NCBI GenBank assembly: GCA_002422085.1
Contig: DISZ01000019.1
Span: 325,378 to 389,377 of the forward strand
Length of the DNA: 64,000 bases
Reading direction: 5' to 3'
Source: Rhodobacteraceae bacterium UBA6197
GTDB lineage: Bacteria > Pseudomonadota > Alphaproteobacteria > Rhodobacterales > Rhodobacteraceae
Of this stretch, positions 8,349 through 16,868 are shown in pieces; position 1 is the first letter of the stretch, and every line of letters starts with the position of its first letter. The position numbers and the translations under genes were made by a program. Below the pieces are notes generated by a model. That model did not search any database. It saw only the letters and a list, made by a program, of their open reading frames with translations, and had not been told where the DNA came from.

Positions 8349-9635
8349 ATGGCAGAGCTATTGATCGGGCAGGTGATCGCCTTCTCGGGCGATCCGTTCG
8401 CCGAGGGCCCAGAGGCGGCGCGGCACTGGTCGCGCGGCGGAGTGCTAGTTGACGCGGGGCGGATCGTCGATCTGGGGGATGCCGGCGCGATGATCGCGGC
8501 CCACCCGGCTGCGAAGCTCCACGACTATGGCGCGGCGCTGATTTCGGCCGGGTTCATCGACGCGCATGTGCATTATCCGCAGACCGCGATCATTGCCAGT
8601 TGGGGCAAGCGGCTGATCGACTGGCTGAACAGCTATACCTTTCCCGAAGAGATGCGCTTTGGCGATCCGGCCCATGCCGCCGAGGTGGCCGGACGTTATC
8701 TTGACCTTGCGCTGTCTTACGGCACAACGACAATGTGCAGCTATTGCACGATCCATCCCGCCAGCGTCGAGGCCTTCTTCGAGGCGGCGCGCGCGCGCGG
8801 GATGCGCGCCTTGGCCGGCAAGACCTGCATGGACCGCAACGCCCCCGAGGGGCTGCGCGACACGGCGCAATCGGCCTATGACGACAGCCGCGCGCTGTTG
8901 AACCGATGGCACGGGGTTGACCGACTGTCCTATGTCATCACGCCGCGCTTTTCACCGACCTCGACGCCGGCGCAGCTATCGGCGCTTGGGGCGCTTTGGG
9001 CCGAGCATCCCGACTGCCTGATGCAGACCCATCTGAGCGAGCAACTCGACGAGATCGCCTGGGTGAAGGGGCTGTTCCCCGAGGCGCGCGACTATCTGGA
9101 CACCTATGAGGCGCATGGGTTGCTGGGCGCGAACGGCGTCTACGGCCATGCGATCCATCTGGAGCCGCGCGAAAAAGCGCGGCTGGCCGAGGTCGGCGCG
9201 GCGCTTGCGCATTGCCCGACGTCGAATACGTTCATTGGCTCGGGGCTGTTCGACATGGCGGGGCTGATGGCTGCGGGGCACAGGATCGGGCTGGCAACCG
9301 ACACCGGGGGGGGGTCATCGTTTTCGATGCTGCGCACCATGGCGGCGGCCTATGAGGTGGCGCAACTGCGCCATGTGCCGCTGCATCCCGCGCAGTTGTG
9401 GTGGCTGGCCACCGTGGGGTCGGCAAGGGCGCTGCGGATCGAAGGGGCGGTGGGCAATATCGCGCCGGGGATGGAGGCGGATCTGGTGGTGCTGGATCTG
9501 GCCTCGACGCCCGCCATCGCGCAACGTGTCGCGCGGGCTGGCAACCTATGGGAGGCACTGTTCGCGACGATCATGCTGGGGGATGACCGCGCCATAGCGG
9601 CGGTCTGGGTTGGCGGAAAGCCGGTGGCCCGTTAG
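8349..9635 (+). CDS. guaD: Guanine deaminase
   Basis: A 428-residue amidohydrolase that converts guanine to xanthine. Zinc and catalytic motifs are in order: FIDAHVHYPQ (HxH), SYGTTTMCSYCTIHP, MQTHLSEQ, VYGHAIHLE and GLATDTGGGSSFSM (Asp ligand). The DAHVHYPQ...YTFPEE pattern distinguishes guanine deaminase from other members. ATG 8349 is chosen because AGGGAGG lies about 12 bases upstream; a GTG at 8325 is in frame but precedes that site. With the next gene it forms a convergent purine-deaminase pair. Confidence 0.93.
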   Translation: MAELLIGQVIAFSGDPFAEGPEAARHWSRGGVLVDAGRIVDLGDAGAMIAAHPAAKLHDYGAALISAGFIDAHVHYPQTAIIASWGKRLIDWLNSYTFPEEMRFGDPAHAAEVAGRYLDLALSYGTTTMCSYCTIHPASVEAFFEAARARGMRALAGKTCMDRNAPEGLRDTAQSAYDDSRALLNRWHGVDRLSYVITPRFSPTSTPAQLSALGALWAEHPDCLMQTHLSEQLDEIAWVKGLFPEARDYLDTYEAHGLLGANGVYGHAIHLEPREKARLAEVGAALAHCPTSNTFIGSGLFDMAGLMAAGHRIGLATDTGGGSSFSMLRTMAAAYEVAQLRHVPLHPAQLWWLATVGSARALRIEGAVGNIAPGMEADLVVLDLASTPAIAQRVARAGNLWEALFATIMLGDDRAIAAVWVGGKPVAR

Positions 9636-9638
9636 CAA

Positions 9639-9718
9639 GGGGGGCTGTCTGCCCCCCTCGCGCCGCTTTTTCAAAGCGGCGCCCCCCCCCGAGAGTATTT
9701 TGACCAAAAAGAAGCTGG
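9639..9718. repeat. Dispersed intergenic repeat after guaD, two hairpins and AGTATTTT/CCAAAAAGAAG
   Basis: GGGGGGC-TGTCT-GCCCCCC starts three bases after the guaD stop. A second hairpin (GCCGCTTT/AAAGCGGC, near 9662-9680) follows, then GAGAGTATTTTGACCAAAAAG. It matches the copy at 6217 in layout and core. The first stem probably helps end guaD transcription. Confidence 0.7.
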
Positions 9719-9852
9719 AACAGGAAGCTGAAACAAACTGGGGCACATGGCCCTTGCCGGCGGCAGGAAAGGGTCGCATCGTCGCTTTATATCGGCTGTC
9801 CACGGCATTCATTTACGGCAAAAGAGGCCGTTCGGCGAGAACGTCGTGCGCC

Positions 9853-11190
9853 TTAGCCGACCAGTCGGCGGGCGAGGCGCGTTTGCGTTTCGATCACGCG
9901 GGGCAGATCCAGCGTGGTGACATGCCCGTCACGCACCACTTGCCGCCCTTCGACGAAGAGGTCGCGCACCCGGTTCGGACCGCAAAACACGAGGGCCGCG
10001 ACCGGATCCCATTGGCCCGCGGCCTCGATCCCGCCAAGATCCCATACGGCGATGTCGGCACGTTTTTCGGGGATCAGTGCGCCGCAATCGGCGCGCCCCA
10101 GCACCCGGGCCCCGCCCAACGTCGCGATTTCGAGCGCCTCTCGTGCGCTCATCGCATCGGCGCCGTTGGCGACGCGCTGCAACAGCATGGCCTGGCGCGC
10201 CTCCTGGATCAGGTTTCCCGCGTCGTTCGAGGCCGACCCATCGACCCCCAGCGCCACATGGACACCGGCATCCAGCATCGCCCGGACCGGGGCTATGCCC
10301 GAACCGAGGCGGCAATTCGAGCAGGGACAATGCGCAACCCCGGTGCCTGAGCGCGCGAAGAGATCGATTTCCGCCCTGTCGAGCTTGACACAATGCGCGT
10401 GCCAGACATCTTCCCCGGTCCAGCCCAGAGCTTCGGCGTAATCACCCGGACGGCAGCCAAACTGCGCGAGGCTATAGGCCACGTCTTCGTCGTTTTCCGC
10501 CAGATGGGTATGCAGCATCACCCCCTTGTCACGCGCCAGTATCGCCGCGTCGCGCATCAGATCGCGCGACACCGAGAACGGCGAACAGGGCGCCACGCCA
10601 ACCCGGCACATCGCGCCGTCGGCCGCATCGTGGTGGGCGTCGATCAACCGGATGCAATCGCTCAGGATATCTTCCTCGCGCTCGACCAAGGCATCGGGGG
10701 GCAGACCGCCCTTGCTTTCGCCGATGCTCATCGCGCCGCGGGTGGGGTGAAAGCGCAGGCCGATTTCGCGGGCGGCGTCGATCGTGTCGTCGAGCCGCGC
10801 CCCATTGGGGAAAAGGTAGAGGTGATCGGAAGATAGCGTGCAGCCCGAAAGCGCCAGCTCGGCCAGGCCAACCAGGGCCGAGACGCGCATTTCTTCGGGG
10901 CCAAACCGCGACCAGATCGGATAGAGCGTTTTCAGCCAGCCAAAAAGCAGCGCGTCCTGCCCGCCCGGCACCGCCCGCGTCAGCGTCTGGTAAAGATGAT
11001 GATGGGTGTTCACCAACCCCGGCGTAACCACACAGCCCCGCGCTTCGACGATGTCGCCGGTGGTGGTCAGCCCAAAACCGACGGCGGCAATCGCTCCGCC
11101 GCGGATCAGCACATCGGCCCCGGCCAGTTCATCCCGAGCCGGGTTCATCGTCACCACGACCTCGGCGCCTCGGATCAGAACTTCGCGCAT
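9853..11190 (-). CDS. 8-oxoguanine deaminase-type amidohydrolase (TRZ/ATZ family)
   Basis: A 445-residue amidohydrolase with NTHHHLYQTLTRAVP (HxH), LHTHLAEN, WHAHCVKL and LGVDGSASND metal and catalytic motifs. CTLSSDHLYLFPNG is typical of characterised 8-oxoguanine deaminases, which turn 8-oxoguanine into uric acid; the wider family includes hydroxyatrazine hydrolases. ATG 11190 is chosen because AAGGGGC lies just upstream. It converges on guaD, so two purine deaminases sit together, one for the normal base and one probably for the oxidised base. Related cytosine- or isoguanine-type activity cannot be excluded. Confidence 0.83.
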   Translation of the reverse strand: MREVLIRGAEVVVTMNPARDELAGADVLIRGGAIAAVGFGLTTTGDIVEARGCVVTPGLVNTHHHLYQTLTRAVPGGQDALLFGWLKTLYPIWSRFGPEEMRVSALVGLAELALSGCTLSSDHLYLFPNGARLDDTIDAAREIGLRFHPTRGAMSIGESKGGLPPDALVEREEDILSDCIRLIDAHHDAADGAMCRVGVAPCSPFSVSRDLMRDAAILARDKGVMLHTHLAENDEDVAYSLAQFGCRPGDYAEALGWTGEDVWHAHCVKLDRAEIDLFARSGTGVAHCPCSNCRLGSGIAPVRAMLDAGVHVALGVDGSASNDAGNLIQEARQAMLLQRVANGADAMSAREALEIATLGGARVLGRADCGALIPEKRADIAVWDLGGIEAAGQWDPVAALVFCGPNRVRDLFVEGRQVVRDGHVTTLDLPRVIETQTRLARRLVG

Positions 11191-11256
11191 CTTGTGCCCC
11201 TTGTTCTCTGGCCCCGATCGGTCCCGGGGTGCCACCCTCGGCAAGGGGCGACGCCC

Positions 11257-12060
11257 CTAGCCTGCCAGAACCGCCATCGCGGCGGCATGAATTTCAGCAT
11301 TGGCCGCGGCCAGAACCCGGCCACCCTGATGCGCCGGGCCGCCCTGCCAATCGGTCACGATGCCGCCCGCGGCCTCGATCACCGCAATCGGAGCCTGCAC
11401 GTCATAAGGTTGCAAACCCGCCTCGACCACAAGGTCGATCTGCCCCGCCGCCAGCAGCGCATAAGCGTAGCAATCCATGCCGTAGCGCACCAGCCGCACC
11501 CGCCGGGCAAGGCCGGCGAAGGCCGCGCCTTCTGCCGGGGTGCCGACCTCGGGGAAGGTCGAAAACAGGATCGCTTCGGTCAGCGGCCGGGGCGCGCGCG
11601 TCGTCAGCGCATGCCGACCCTGCGGGCCCGACACCTCGGCCAGACCGAAACCTCCGACAAAACGCTCGCCGATGAAGGGCTGGTCGATCACACCAAACAG
11701 CGGCCCGCTGGCATCCGCGAGCGAGACCAGCACCCCCCAGGTCGGTGTGCCCGACAGATAGCCGCGCGTGCCGTCGATCGGGTCCAGCACCCAGGTCAGG
11801 CCGCTGGTTCCGGCCAGGGCGCCGTATTCCTCGCCCAGGATCCCGTCTTGCGGCCGGCGAGCCGCCAGAATCGCCCGCATCGCGGTTTCGGCGGCGCGGT
11901 CAGCGACGGTCACCGGATCAAATCGCGCGGTCTCTTTGGTTTCGGCATCAAGACCCGGGCTGCGAAAATGCTTCAGCGTTTCGGTGCGGGCCACATCGGC
12001 CAGGGCATGGGCGACAGCGATCAACCCGGCGTGTTCGGTTTCAGGCAGATCAGAGGTCAC
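11257..12060 (-). CDS. Inositol-monophosphatase-family phosphatase, probably histidinol-phosphatase (HisN type)
   Basis: A 267-residue protein with the lithium-sensitive phosphatase motifs ILGEEYG (metal-binding Glu), WVLDPIDGTRGYLSG and YDVQAPIAVIEAAGGIVTDW. The GTRGYLSGTPTWG version resembles HisN-type histidinol-phosphatases rather than SuhB. No his genes are nearby, so the assignment stays at family level. A GTG at 12058-12060 is chosen because AGGAG lies 8 bases upstream. The frame is open 21 codons further up without homology. Confidence 0.82.
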   Translation of the reverse strand: MTSDLPETEHAGLIAVAHALADVARTETLKHFRSPGLDAETKETARFDPVTVADRAAETAMRAILAARRPQDGILGEEYGALAGTSGLTWVLDPIDGTRGYLSGTPTWGVLVSLADASGPLFGVIDQPFIGERFVGGFGLAEVSGPQGRHALTTRAPRPLTEAILFSTFPEVGTPAEGAAFAGLARRVRLVRYGMDCYAYALLAAGQIDLVVEAGLQPYDVQAPIAVIEAAGGIVTDWQGGPAHQGGRVLAAANAEIHAAAMAVLAG

Positions 12061-12180
12061 CGGGCGCTCTCCTAGGCCGAAATGAATGAGGGGAGCGGTA
12101 ACCGCCCCCCTCAGTCTGGTCAAGGCGCGCCGTGACCGGCAGGCGCCAATTCTGTCGGCTTGATGGCCGCTAGTCCCGGT

Positions 12181-12543
12181 TCAGGCCACCTCTGACAAGA
12201 CCTTCGCCAGATCAAACAGGCGACGGCGCTGAGGTTCGGGGATGGCATAATAAGACCGCACCAATGCGAGAGCTTCCTTGTCGGCCAAAATATCGCCGGC
12301 AAGTTCCTCTTGCGCCATGGCGCCTTCGGAAAGCCCTTCGAAAAAGAACGAGATCGGCACCTCGACGGCATCGGCAATATCCCAAAGCCGCGATGCCGAG
12401 ACACGATTCATTCCTGTCTCATACTTCTGAATCTGCTGAAACTTGATCCCGACTTTATCCGCAAGTTGCTGTTGAGTCATACCGACCATCCAGCGACGAT
12501 GGCGGATACGCTTTCCAACATGCATATCAACAGGGTGTTTCAT
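12181..12543 (-). CDS. XRE-family HTH regulator
   Basis: A 120-residue cytoplasmic protein. A Cro/C1-type helix-turn-helix spans about residues 12-65 (VGKRIRHRRWMVGMTQQQLA, then GIKFQQIQKYETGMNR and ISFFFEG). The last 40 residues are helical and include a VRSYYAIPEPQRRRL stretch. Close relatives are common single-copy regulators in Rhodobacterales and Caulobacter-type bacteria; the target genes are unknown. An imperfect palindrome 43 bp upstream of the start may be its own operator. Confidence 0.88.
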   Translation of the reverse strand: MKHPVDMHVGKRIRHRRWMVGMTQQQLADKVGIKFQQIQKYETGMNRVSASRLWDIADAVEVPISFFFEGLSEGAMAQEELAGDILADKEALALVRSYYAIPEPQRRRLFDLAKVLSEVA

Positions 12544-12884
12544 TCGTTACTCCTAATCCGTCTGACAGACATTCAAATACCATGTCTTAGGCTTGCCCAA
12601 GCTTAGGAAATTGCGAAACCTATCCAAAAAGACAGGTTCGCCAAGAGGGCGGAAGCGGTTTCTCGGGGGGCAAACCCGAAAACCCTTCAAAACACCGTTA
12701 ACGCGTCGCGACCTCGCACCAGTCGCCTTCTGCGTGTTTTGCATTTTGCAACGCATTTTGCAATTTCCCTCGCGTCAGCTTGCCTGATCCTTTCCCGAAT
12801 ACGAATCACCTGCGTCCCACCCGGCCTTTCCCGAACCCGCATCGTCGCCTAAGCTGCACCAAAAGCGACAATGCGAGGACCCCG
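12544..12884. other. Divergent intergenic region between XRE regulator and quinone oxidoreductase
   Basis: These 341 bp are less GC-rich than their surroundings in part. They carry the imperfect palindrome at 12586-12607 and several short A/T-rich stretches (AACACCGTTAACG, GCATTTTGCAACGCATTTTGC). Both flanking promoters must lie here. I see no gene. Confidence 0.5.
12586..12607. promoter_or_regulatory. Imperfect palindrome, candidate XRE operator
   Basis: CTTAGGCTTG and CAAGCTTAGG are inverted copies, 8 of 10 matching, separated by CC. The centre lies about 54 bp before the regulator ATG, a position where a dimeric repressor could block transcription. Autoregulation is inferred from location alone. 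Confidence 0.45.
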
Positions 12885-13847
12885 ATGCACGCGTTTCAGA
12901 TGACGACCGCAGGCACCCCCCCGGCGCTGGTGCCGCTTGAACTGCCGCCCCCCGGCGCTGGCCAGGTGCAAGTCGCGATCAAGGCCTGCGGGCTGAATTT
13001 TGCCGACCTGCTGATGATCTCGGGACAGTATCAAGATACGCCGCCGCTGCCCTTCACCTTGGGCATGGAGCTGGCCGGCACCGTCGAGGCGCTGGGACCG
13101 GGCGTCACCGGCCCCGCGCCGGGGACGCGGGTGGCGGTCTTTGCCGGTCAGGGCGGGCTGGCCAGCGCGGGCAATTTTGACGCGGCGCGTTGTGTGACCT
13201 TGCCCGACAGCATGCCCTTTGAGACGGCGGCGGGGTTTCAGATCGCCTATGGCACCTCACATCTGGCGCTTGGCCACCGCGCAAATCTGCAACCGCAAGA
13301 AACGCTGGTGGTGCTGGGGGCGGCGGGTGGCGTCGGGCTGACGGCGGTCGAGATCGGCAAGAAGATGGGTGCACGGGTCATCGCCTGCGCGCGCGGCGCC
13401 GACCGGCTGGCGGTGGCGGCACGCGCTGGGGCCGATCTGGGGATCGATTCCGAGACCCCGGACCTGCGCGCCGCGCTCAAGGCCGCAGGTGGCGCCGATG
13501 TGGTCTTTGATGCGATCGGCGGCGCGGCCGGCACTGCTGCCTTGCGCGCGCTCAGGCCCGGCGGGCGGTTTCTGGTGATCGGCTTTGCCTCGGGCAGCGC
13601 CCCCGAGGTGCCGCTCAATCATCTGCTGGTCAAGAACATAGCGCTGCACGGGCTTTACTGGGGCGGCTATCTGGCGCTGGACCCCAAGGTGCTGACCGAC
13701 AGCTTGCAAACCCTTCTGGGCTGGTATGCCGAGGGCAGCCTGGCGCCGCATATTGGCGCGCGTTTCGCGCTTGATCGCGCCGACGAGGCGTTGGAGATGC
13801 TGCGCGCGCGCCATGCCACGGGCAAAATCGTGGTGACGATGGCGTGA
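12885..13847 (+). CDS. Zinc-independent quinone oxidoreductase (MDR superfamily)
   Basis: A 320-residue NADPH-dependent oxidoreductase of the NADPH:quinone reductase type. The GroES-like N-terminal half contains NFADLLMISGQYQ and LGMELAGTVEALG. The Rossmann half has the VLGAAGGVGLTAVEIGKKMG nucleotide-binding loop. Zinc-binding cysteines of alcohol dehydrogenases are absent, as expected for this subgroup. ATG 12885 follows GAGGACCCCG. It would reduce quinones or reactive enones in the cytoplasm; the natural substrate is unknown. Confidence 0.88.
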   Translation: MHAFQMTTAGTPPALVPLELPPPGAGQVQVAIKACGLNFADLLMISGQYQDTPPLPFTLGMELAGTVEALGPGVTGPAPGTRVAVFAGQGGLASAGNFDAARCVTLPDSMPFETAAGFQIAYGTSHLALGHRANLQPQETLVVLGAAGGVGLTAVEIGKKMGARVIACARGADRLAVAARAGADLGIDSETPDLRAALKAAGGADVVFDAIGGAAGTAALRALRPGGRFLVIGFASGSAPEVPLNHLLVKNIALHGLYWGGYLALDPKVLTDSLQTLLGWYAEGSLAPHIGARFALDRADEALEMLRARHATGKIVVTMA

Positions 13848-14003
13848 TCGGCGACGCCGCCGACCCGGTGGCCGCAAAATCGGCAAACCGGCACAATGTT
13901 CCCCCCGGAACCGCTTGAATTCGTGGCCAGCACCGCCAATATAGTTGTGTATCCGTGGCGATCCGCAAAGGGCGGCCACGACCCCTATCAACTGGAGGCT
14001 TAA

Positions 14004-14723
14004 ATGGCTGACTTGAACACGGTGCGCGCCAGCCAGACAGGCGCTCGCACGCTAAATATCGACGCAGGTCTGCGGGCCCATATGAACAAGGTCTACGGGC
14101 TGATGTCGATCGGCATGACGGTCACGGGCCTTGTGGCCTGGATCGTCGGCTCGAACCCGGCGTTTCTGGCCGCGATCTTTGGCTCGCCGCTGAAATGGGT
14201 GGTGATGTTTGCACCGCTGGCAGTGGTCTTTGCCTTTGGCGCGATGATCCACAAGATGTCGGCCTCCACGGCGCAGATGGTGTTTTATGGCTTCTCGGCG
14301 CTGATGGGCCTGTCGATCAGCTATATCTTTGCGGTCTATACCGGCGTGTCGATTGCCCAGACCTTCCTGGTCACGGCAATCTCGTTCGCTGGCCTGTCGC
14401 TTTACGGCTACACCACCAAGCGCAACCTGTCGGCGATGGGTTCGTTCCTGATGATGGGCTTGATCGGGCTGATCGTGGCCTCGATCGTCAACATCTTCCT
14501 GGCTTCCTCGGCGCTGCAATTCGCGATCTCGGTGATCGGCGTGCTGATCTTTGCGGGGTTGACCGCCTATGACACGCAGAACATCAAGAACACCTATCTG
14601 CAGCTGGCCCAGTCGGACCGCGACTTTCTGGGCAAGGCCGCCATTCTGGGCGCGCTGCAGCTCTACCTCGACTTCCTGAACATGTTCATGTTCCTGCTGC
14701 AGTTCCTGGGCAACCGTAACTAG
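14004..14723 (+). CDS. Bax inhibitor-1/YccA-family membrane protein
   Basis: A 239-residue protein with seven hydrophobic segments after a short soluble N-terminus, the standard BI-1 layout. LRAHMNKVYGLMSIGMTVTG and LTAYDTQNIKNTYLQ are family landmarks; the second contains the conserved aspartate of the proposed pore latch. Bacterial homologues are pH-sensitive calcium-leak channels or partners of FtsH (YccA). A clear GGAGG lies 6 bases before the ATG. Confidence 0.92.
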   Translation: MADLNTVRASQTGARTLNIDAGLRAHMNKVYGLMSIGMTVTGLVAWIVGSNPAFLAAIFGSPLKWVVMFAPLAVVFAFGAMIHKMSASTAQMVFYGFSALMGLSISYIFAVYTGVSIAQTFLVTAISFAGLSLYGYTTKRNLSAMGSFLMMGLIGLIVASIVNIFLASSALQFAISVIGVLIFAGLTAYDTQNIKNTYLQLAQSDRDFLGKAAILGALQLYLDFLNMFMFLLQFLGNRN

Positions 14724-14743
14724 GATCTGCGCAGCGTAAAGCG

Positions 14744-14773
14744 AAAACCCCGCCTGCAAGGGCGGGGTTTTTT
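14744..14773. terminator. Bidirectional rho-independent terminator
   Basis: CCCCGCC and GGCGGGG form a stem around TGCAAG or a shifted version of it, with AAAA before and TTTTTT after. It serves the BI-1 gene on the plus strand and, by symmetry, the GAPDH gene on the minus strand. Confidence 0.9.
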
Positions 14774-14810
14774 CGTGTGTGGTCGGGGCTTGAAAAGGTT
14801 CAGGGCGGGG

Positions 14811-15797
14811 TCAGCCCATTCGCCGGGCCATATCCAGCATCCGGTTTGAAAACCCCCATTCGTTGTCATACCAGCCAAAGACCCGCACCATCCCGCCCGC
14901 CGTCACCCGCGTTTCAGGCAAGGCCATCACGATGCTTTCGGGGCGGGCGCGCAGATCGGTGCTGACAAGGGCGCGGTCGGTCACGCCGATCACGCTGCCC
15001 GGCTGCGCCTCAGCCGCGCGCAGCACCGCGTTGATTTGCGCCGCATCACAGGGCCGCGCTGTCATCACCGCCAGATCCACCGCCGAGACACTGGCCACAG
15101 GCACCCGCACCGCCGAGCCCTCGATCCGCCCCGCCAGATCCGGCAACACCGTATCCAGCAGCCGCTGCGCGCTGGTGGTGGTCGGCACCATCGACAGCGC
15201 CGCCGCCCGCGAGCGGGCAAAATCCGCCCCCGGGGCATCGACCGTCGGCTGGCTGCCGGTGTAACAATGTATTGTCGTCATCGAGCCGGTAACCACCCCC
15301 CAGTGCGCCTCGATCAGCCGCACCAAAGGCGCCAACGCATTGGTGGTGCACGATGCGTTTGACACGATCCGCTGACCACCCAGCGCGGCCTCGTTGGCAC
15401 CCAGAACGACCGTCACCTCGGCCGCCGCCGAGGGCCCCGAGACCAGCACCCGCGCGGCCCCCGCCGCCAGACCCGCCCCCGCGACCGTCAGGTTGTCGCC
15501 GCGCCCGGTGCATTCCATCACCACATCGATCCCGGTCAGATCCAGTGTGGAAATATCCGCGACCCGGTGTAGCGCGATCGACTGGTCCTTGACCCGCAAC
15601 GCGCCGTCGCCCAAGGCCACGCTGCCGGCAAAAGGCCCGAACACGCTGTCATATTGAAAAAGATAAGCGCACATCTCGGGGGCGGCGATATCGTTGATGC
15701 CGACGATCTCCAGCCCCTGCCAGCGCTCTGGAGCGCCCATCCAAGCCCGCAAGACCGACCGCCCTATCCGCCCGAATCCGTTAATGAATACTCGCAT
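14811..15797 (-). CDS. Type I glyceraldehyde-3-phosphate dehydrogenase, divergent paralogue
   Basis: A 328-residue NAD(P)-dependent dehydrogenase with the NGFGRIGR nucleotide motif, the catalytic cysteine at about residue 150 in SNASCTTNALAP, the partner histidine at about 177 (TTIHCYTG) and the WYDNEWGFSNR ending. The S-loop differs from glycolytic enzymes: it reads VDAPGADFARSRAAALSMVP rather than the usual DxPHKDLRRARAA form, and SVSAVDL replaces SLTDL. It is therefore probably a second GAPDH or an erythrose-4-phosphate dehydrogenase-like enzyme. It stands alone between terminators. Confidence 0.85.
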   Translation of the reverse strand: MRVFINGFGRIGRSVLRAWMGAPERWQGLEIVGINDIAAPEMCAYLFQYDSVFGPFAGSVALGDGALRVKDQSIALHRVADISTLDLTGIDVVMECTGRGDNLTVAGAGLAAGAARVLVSGPSAAAEVTVVLGANEAALGGQRIVSNASCTTNALAPLVRLIEAHWGVVTGSMTTIHCYTGSQPTVDAPGADFARSRAAALSMVPTTTSAQRLLDTVLPDLAGRIEGSAVRVPVASVSAVDLAVMTARPCDAAQINAVLRAAEAQPGSVIGVTDRALVSTDLRARPESIVMALPETRVTAGGMVRVFGWYDNEWGFSNRMLDMARRMG

Positions 15798-16027
15798 AGG
15801 CCCGCTCCCCTGTCACAGCAGAAGTGTTAGGCCCGCGCTGCGGCAACCTCAAGCCCCCGACGCCGTTGGCCTGAGGGTTTGACCGCCCTACCCCGTGATC
15901 CTGGGCTGGCTGGATCGCAAAGCATTCCGAAAAGCGGCTTTGGCGGCACGCGAAACCCCGTGCCCCCTCGCCCGGCCCGAAGCTTGGCGGAGGCTCGCGG
16001 TTGAGAAACGCTGCGGTGGCCTCACGT

Positions 16028-16043
16028 TTGAGTGATCGCTCAA
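16028..16043. promoter_or_regulatory. TetR-type operator 1
   Basis: TTGAGTGATCGCTCAA is a near-perfect inverted repeat (TTGAG/CTCAA arms). It lies 24 bp centre to centre from operator 2, upstream of the CxxC protein gene. Confidence 0.8.
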
Positions 16044-16051
16044 ATCAACCC

Positions 16052-16067
16052 TTGAGCGATTGCTCAA
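16052..16067. promoter_or_regulatory. TetR-type operator 2, overlapping a -35 box
   Basis: TTGAGCGATTGCTCAA differs from operator 1 at two positions. Its TTGAGC half fits a -35 hexamer, with TAGGTG 17 bases later as a weak -10, so a bound repressor would cover the promoter of the gene starting at 16111. Confidence 0.8.
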
Positions 16068-16110
16068 ACTGGTCTAGGTGTCTTGCAACGCCAACCCAAA
16101 GGAAACAGAC

Positions 16111-16665
16111 ATGACCGACTTTGCCCAGCACGATGAAACCACCGCCCCAGACGCCAGCAAACCGCTGCTGGCCAAGTCAAAAGCCGCCTTCGGCATGATC
16201 CCCGGCCTCCATGCCGTAATGGCCGAGGCGCCCGGCCTGCTGGAAGCCTACCAACGGGTCCACGAATTGTTCGTGGAGTCGAGCTTTGACAAGGACGAAC
16301 TGACCGTGGTCTGGCAGACCGTCAACGTCGAGAACGCCTGCCACTATTGCGTGCCGGCCCATACCGGCATCGCCAGAAAAATGGGAGTGGACGACGCGAT
16401 CACCGCCGCGCTGCGCGATGGCACGCCGTTGCCCAATGCCAGACTGGAAGCCCTGCGCGACTTCACGCTAAGTCTGGTGCGCGATCGCGGCAATCTGGAT
16501 GATGCGACGGTCCAGACCTTCCTCGATGCGGGTTTCACCAAGCGCAACATTCTCGAGGTGATCCTTGGCTACAGCCAGAAGGTGATGTCGAACTACACCA
16601 ACCATCTGGCCAGGACGCCGGTGGACGAGCCGTTCCAGAAATTCGGTTGGCGCGCGGCCGCCTGA
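16111..16665 (+). CDS. Carboxymuconolactone-decarboxylase/AhpD-family CxxC protein
   Basis: A 184-residue helical protein. The ENACHYCVPAHTG stretch at about residues 75-87 carries the CxxC plus histidine centre of AhpD-like peroxidase and disulfide-reductase members, not the acid/base residues of a true decarboxylase. It may therefore act in thiol redox or organic-peroxide defence. The start follows AAAGGAAACAGAC. Two TetR-type operators precede it, and the TetR gene with a matching operator lies downstream, so induction by whatever ligand the regulator senses is likely. Confidence 0.87.
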   Translation: MTDFAQHDETTAPDASKPLLAKSKAAFGMIPGLHAVMAEAPGLLEAYQRVHELFVESSFDKDELTVVWQTVNVENACHYCVPAHTGIARKMGVDDAITAALRDGTPLPNARLEALRDFTLSLVRDRGNLDDATVQTFLDAGFTKRNILEVILGYSQKVMSNYTNHLARTPVDEPFQKFGWRAAA

Positions 16666-16805
16666 TGCGAAAGCCGGCGCCGGACAGTGGTCGGGTGCTT
16701 GCAAGACAACCCGCCCTGCGGCGTCGGCTGCGCGCGCAATCGCCAGCCCTGCTTGCGACAGCAGGAACAGACACGCCACGAGAGCCCGCTTGCCGAATTG
16801 CGCGA

Positions 16806-16821
16806 TTGAGCAACCGCTCAA
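16806..16821. promoter_or_regulatory. TetR-type operator 3, overlapping the tetR-family promoter
   Basis: TTGAGCAACCGCTCAA has the same TTGAG/CTCAA arms as operators 1 and 2. TTGAGC followed after 17 bases by TACTCT makes a plausible sigma70-type promoter. The site lies 48 bp before the regulator ATG, which implies autorepression. Confidence 0.8.
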
Positions 16822-16868
16822 ATCCGTGTACTCTGACCGCCACCCGCCCTTGACAAAGATCCAGCATC

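Larger units (their letters stand above)
15798..16110. other. Divergent intergenic region with two TetR-type operators
   Basis: The 313-bp gap separates the GAPDH start from the carboxymuconolactone-decarboxylase-family gene. Its right end holds two operators (16028 and 16052). The left 220 bp show no gene and no strong hairpin. Confidence 0.5.

Noticed and set aside
11243..11257. GGGGCGACGCCCC hairpin at the end of the phosphatase gene
   Set aside because: It overlaps the stop codon and has no T run, so it is not called as a terminator.
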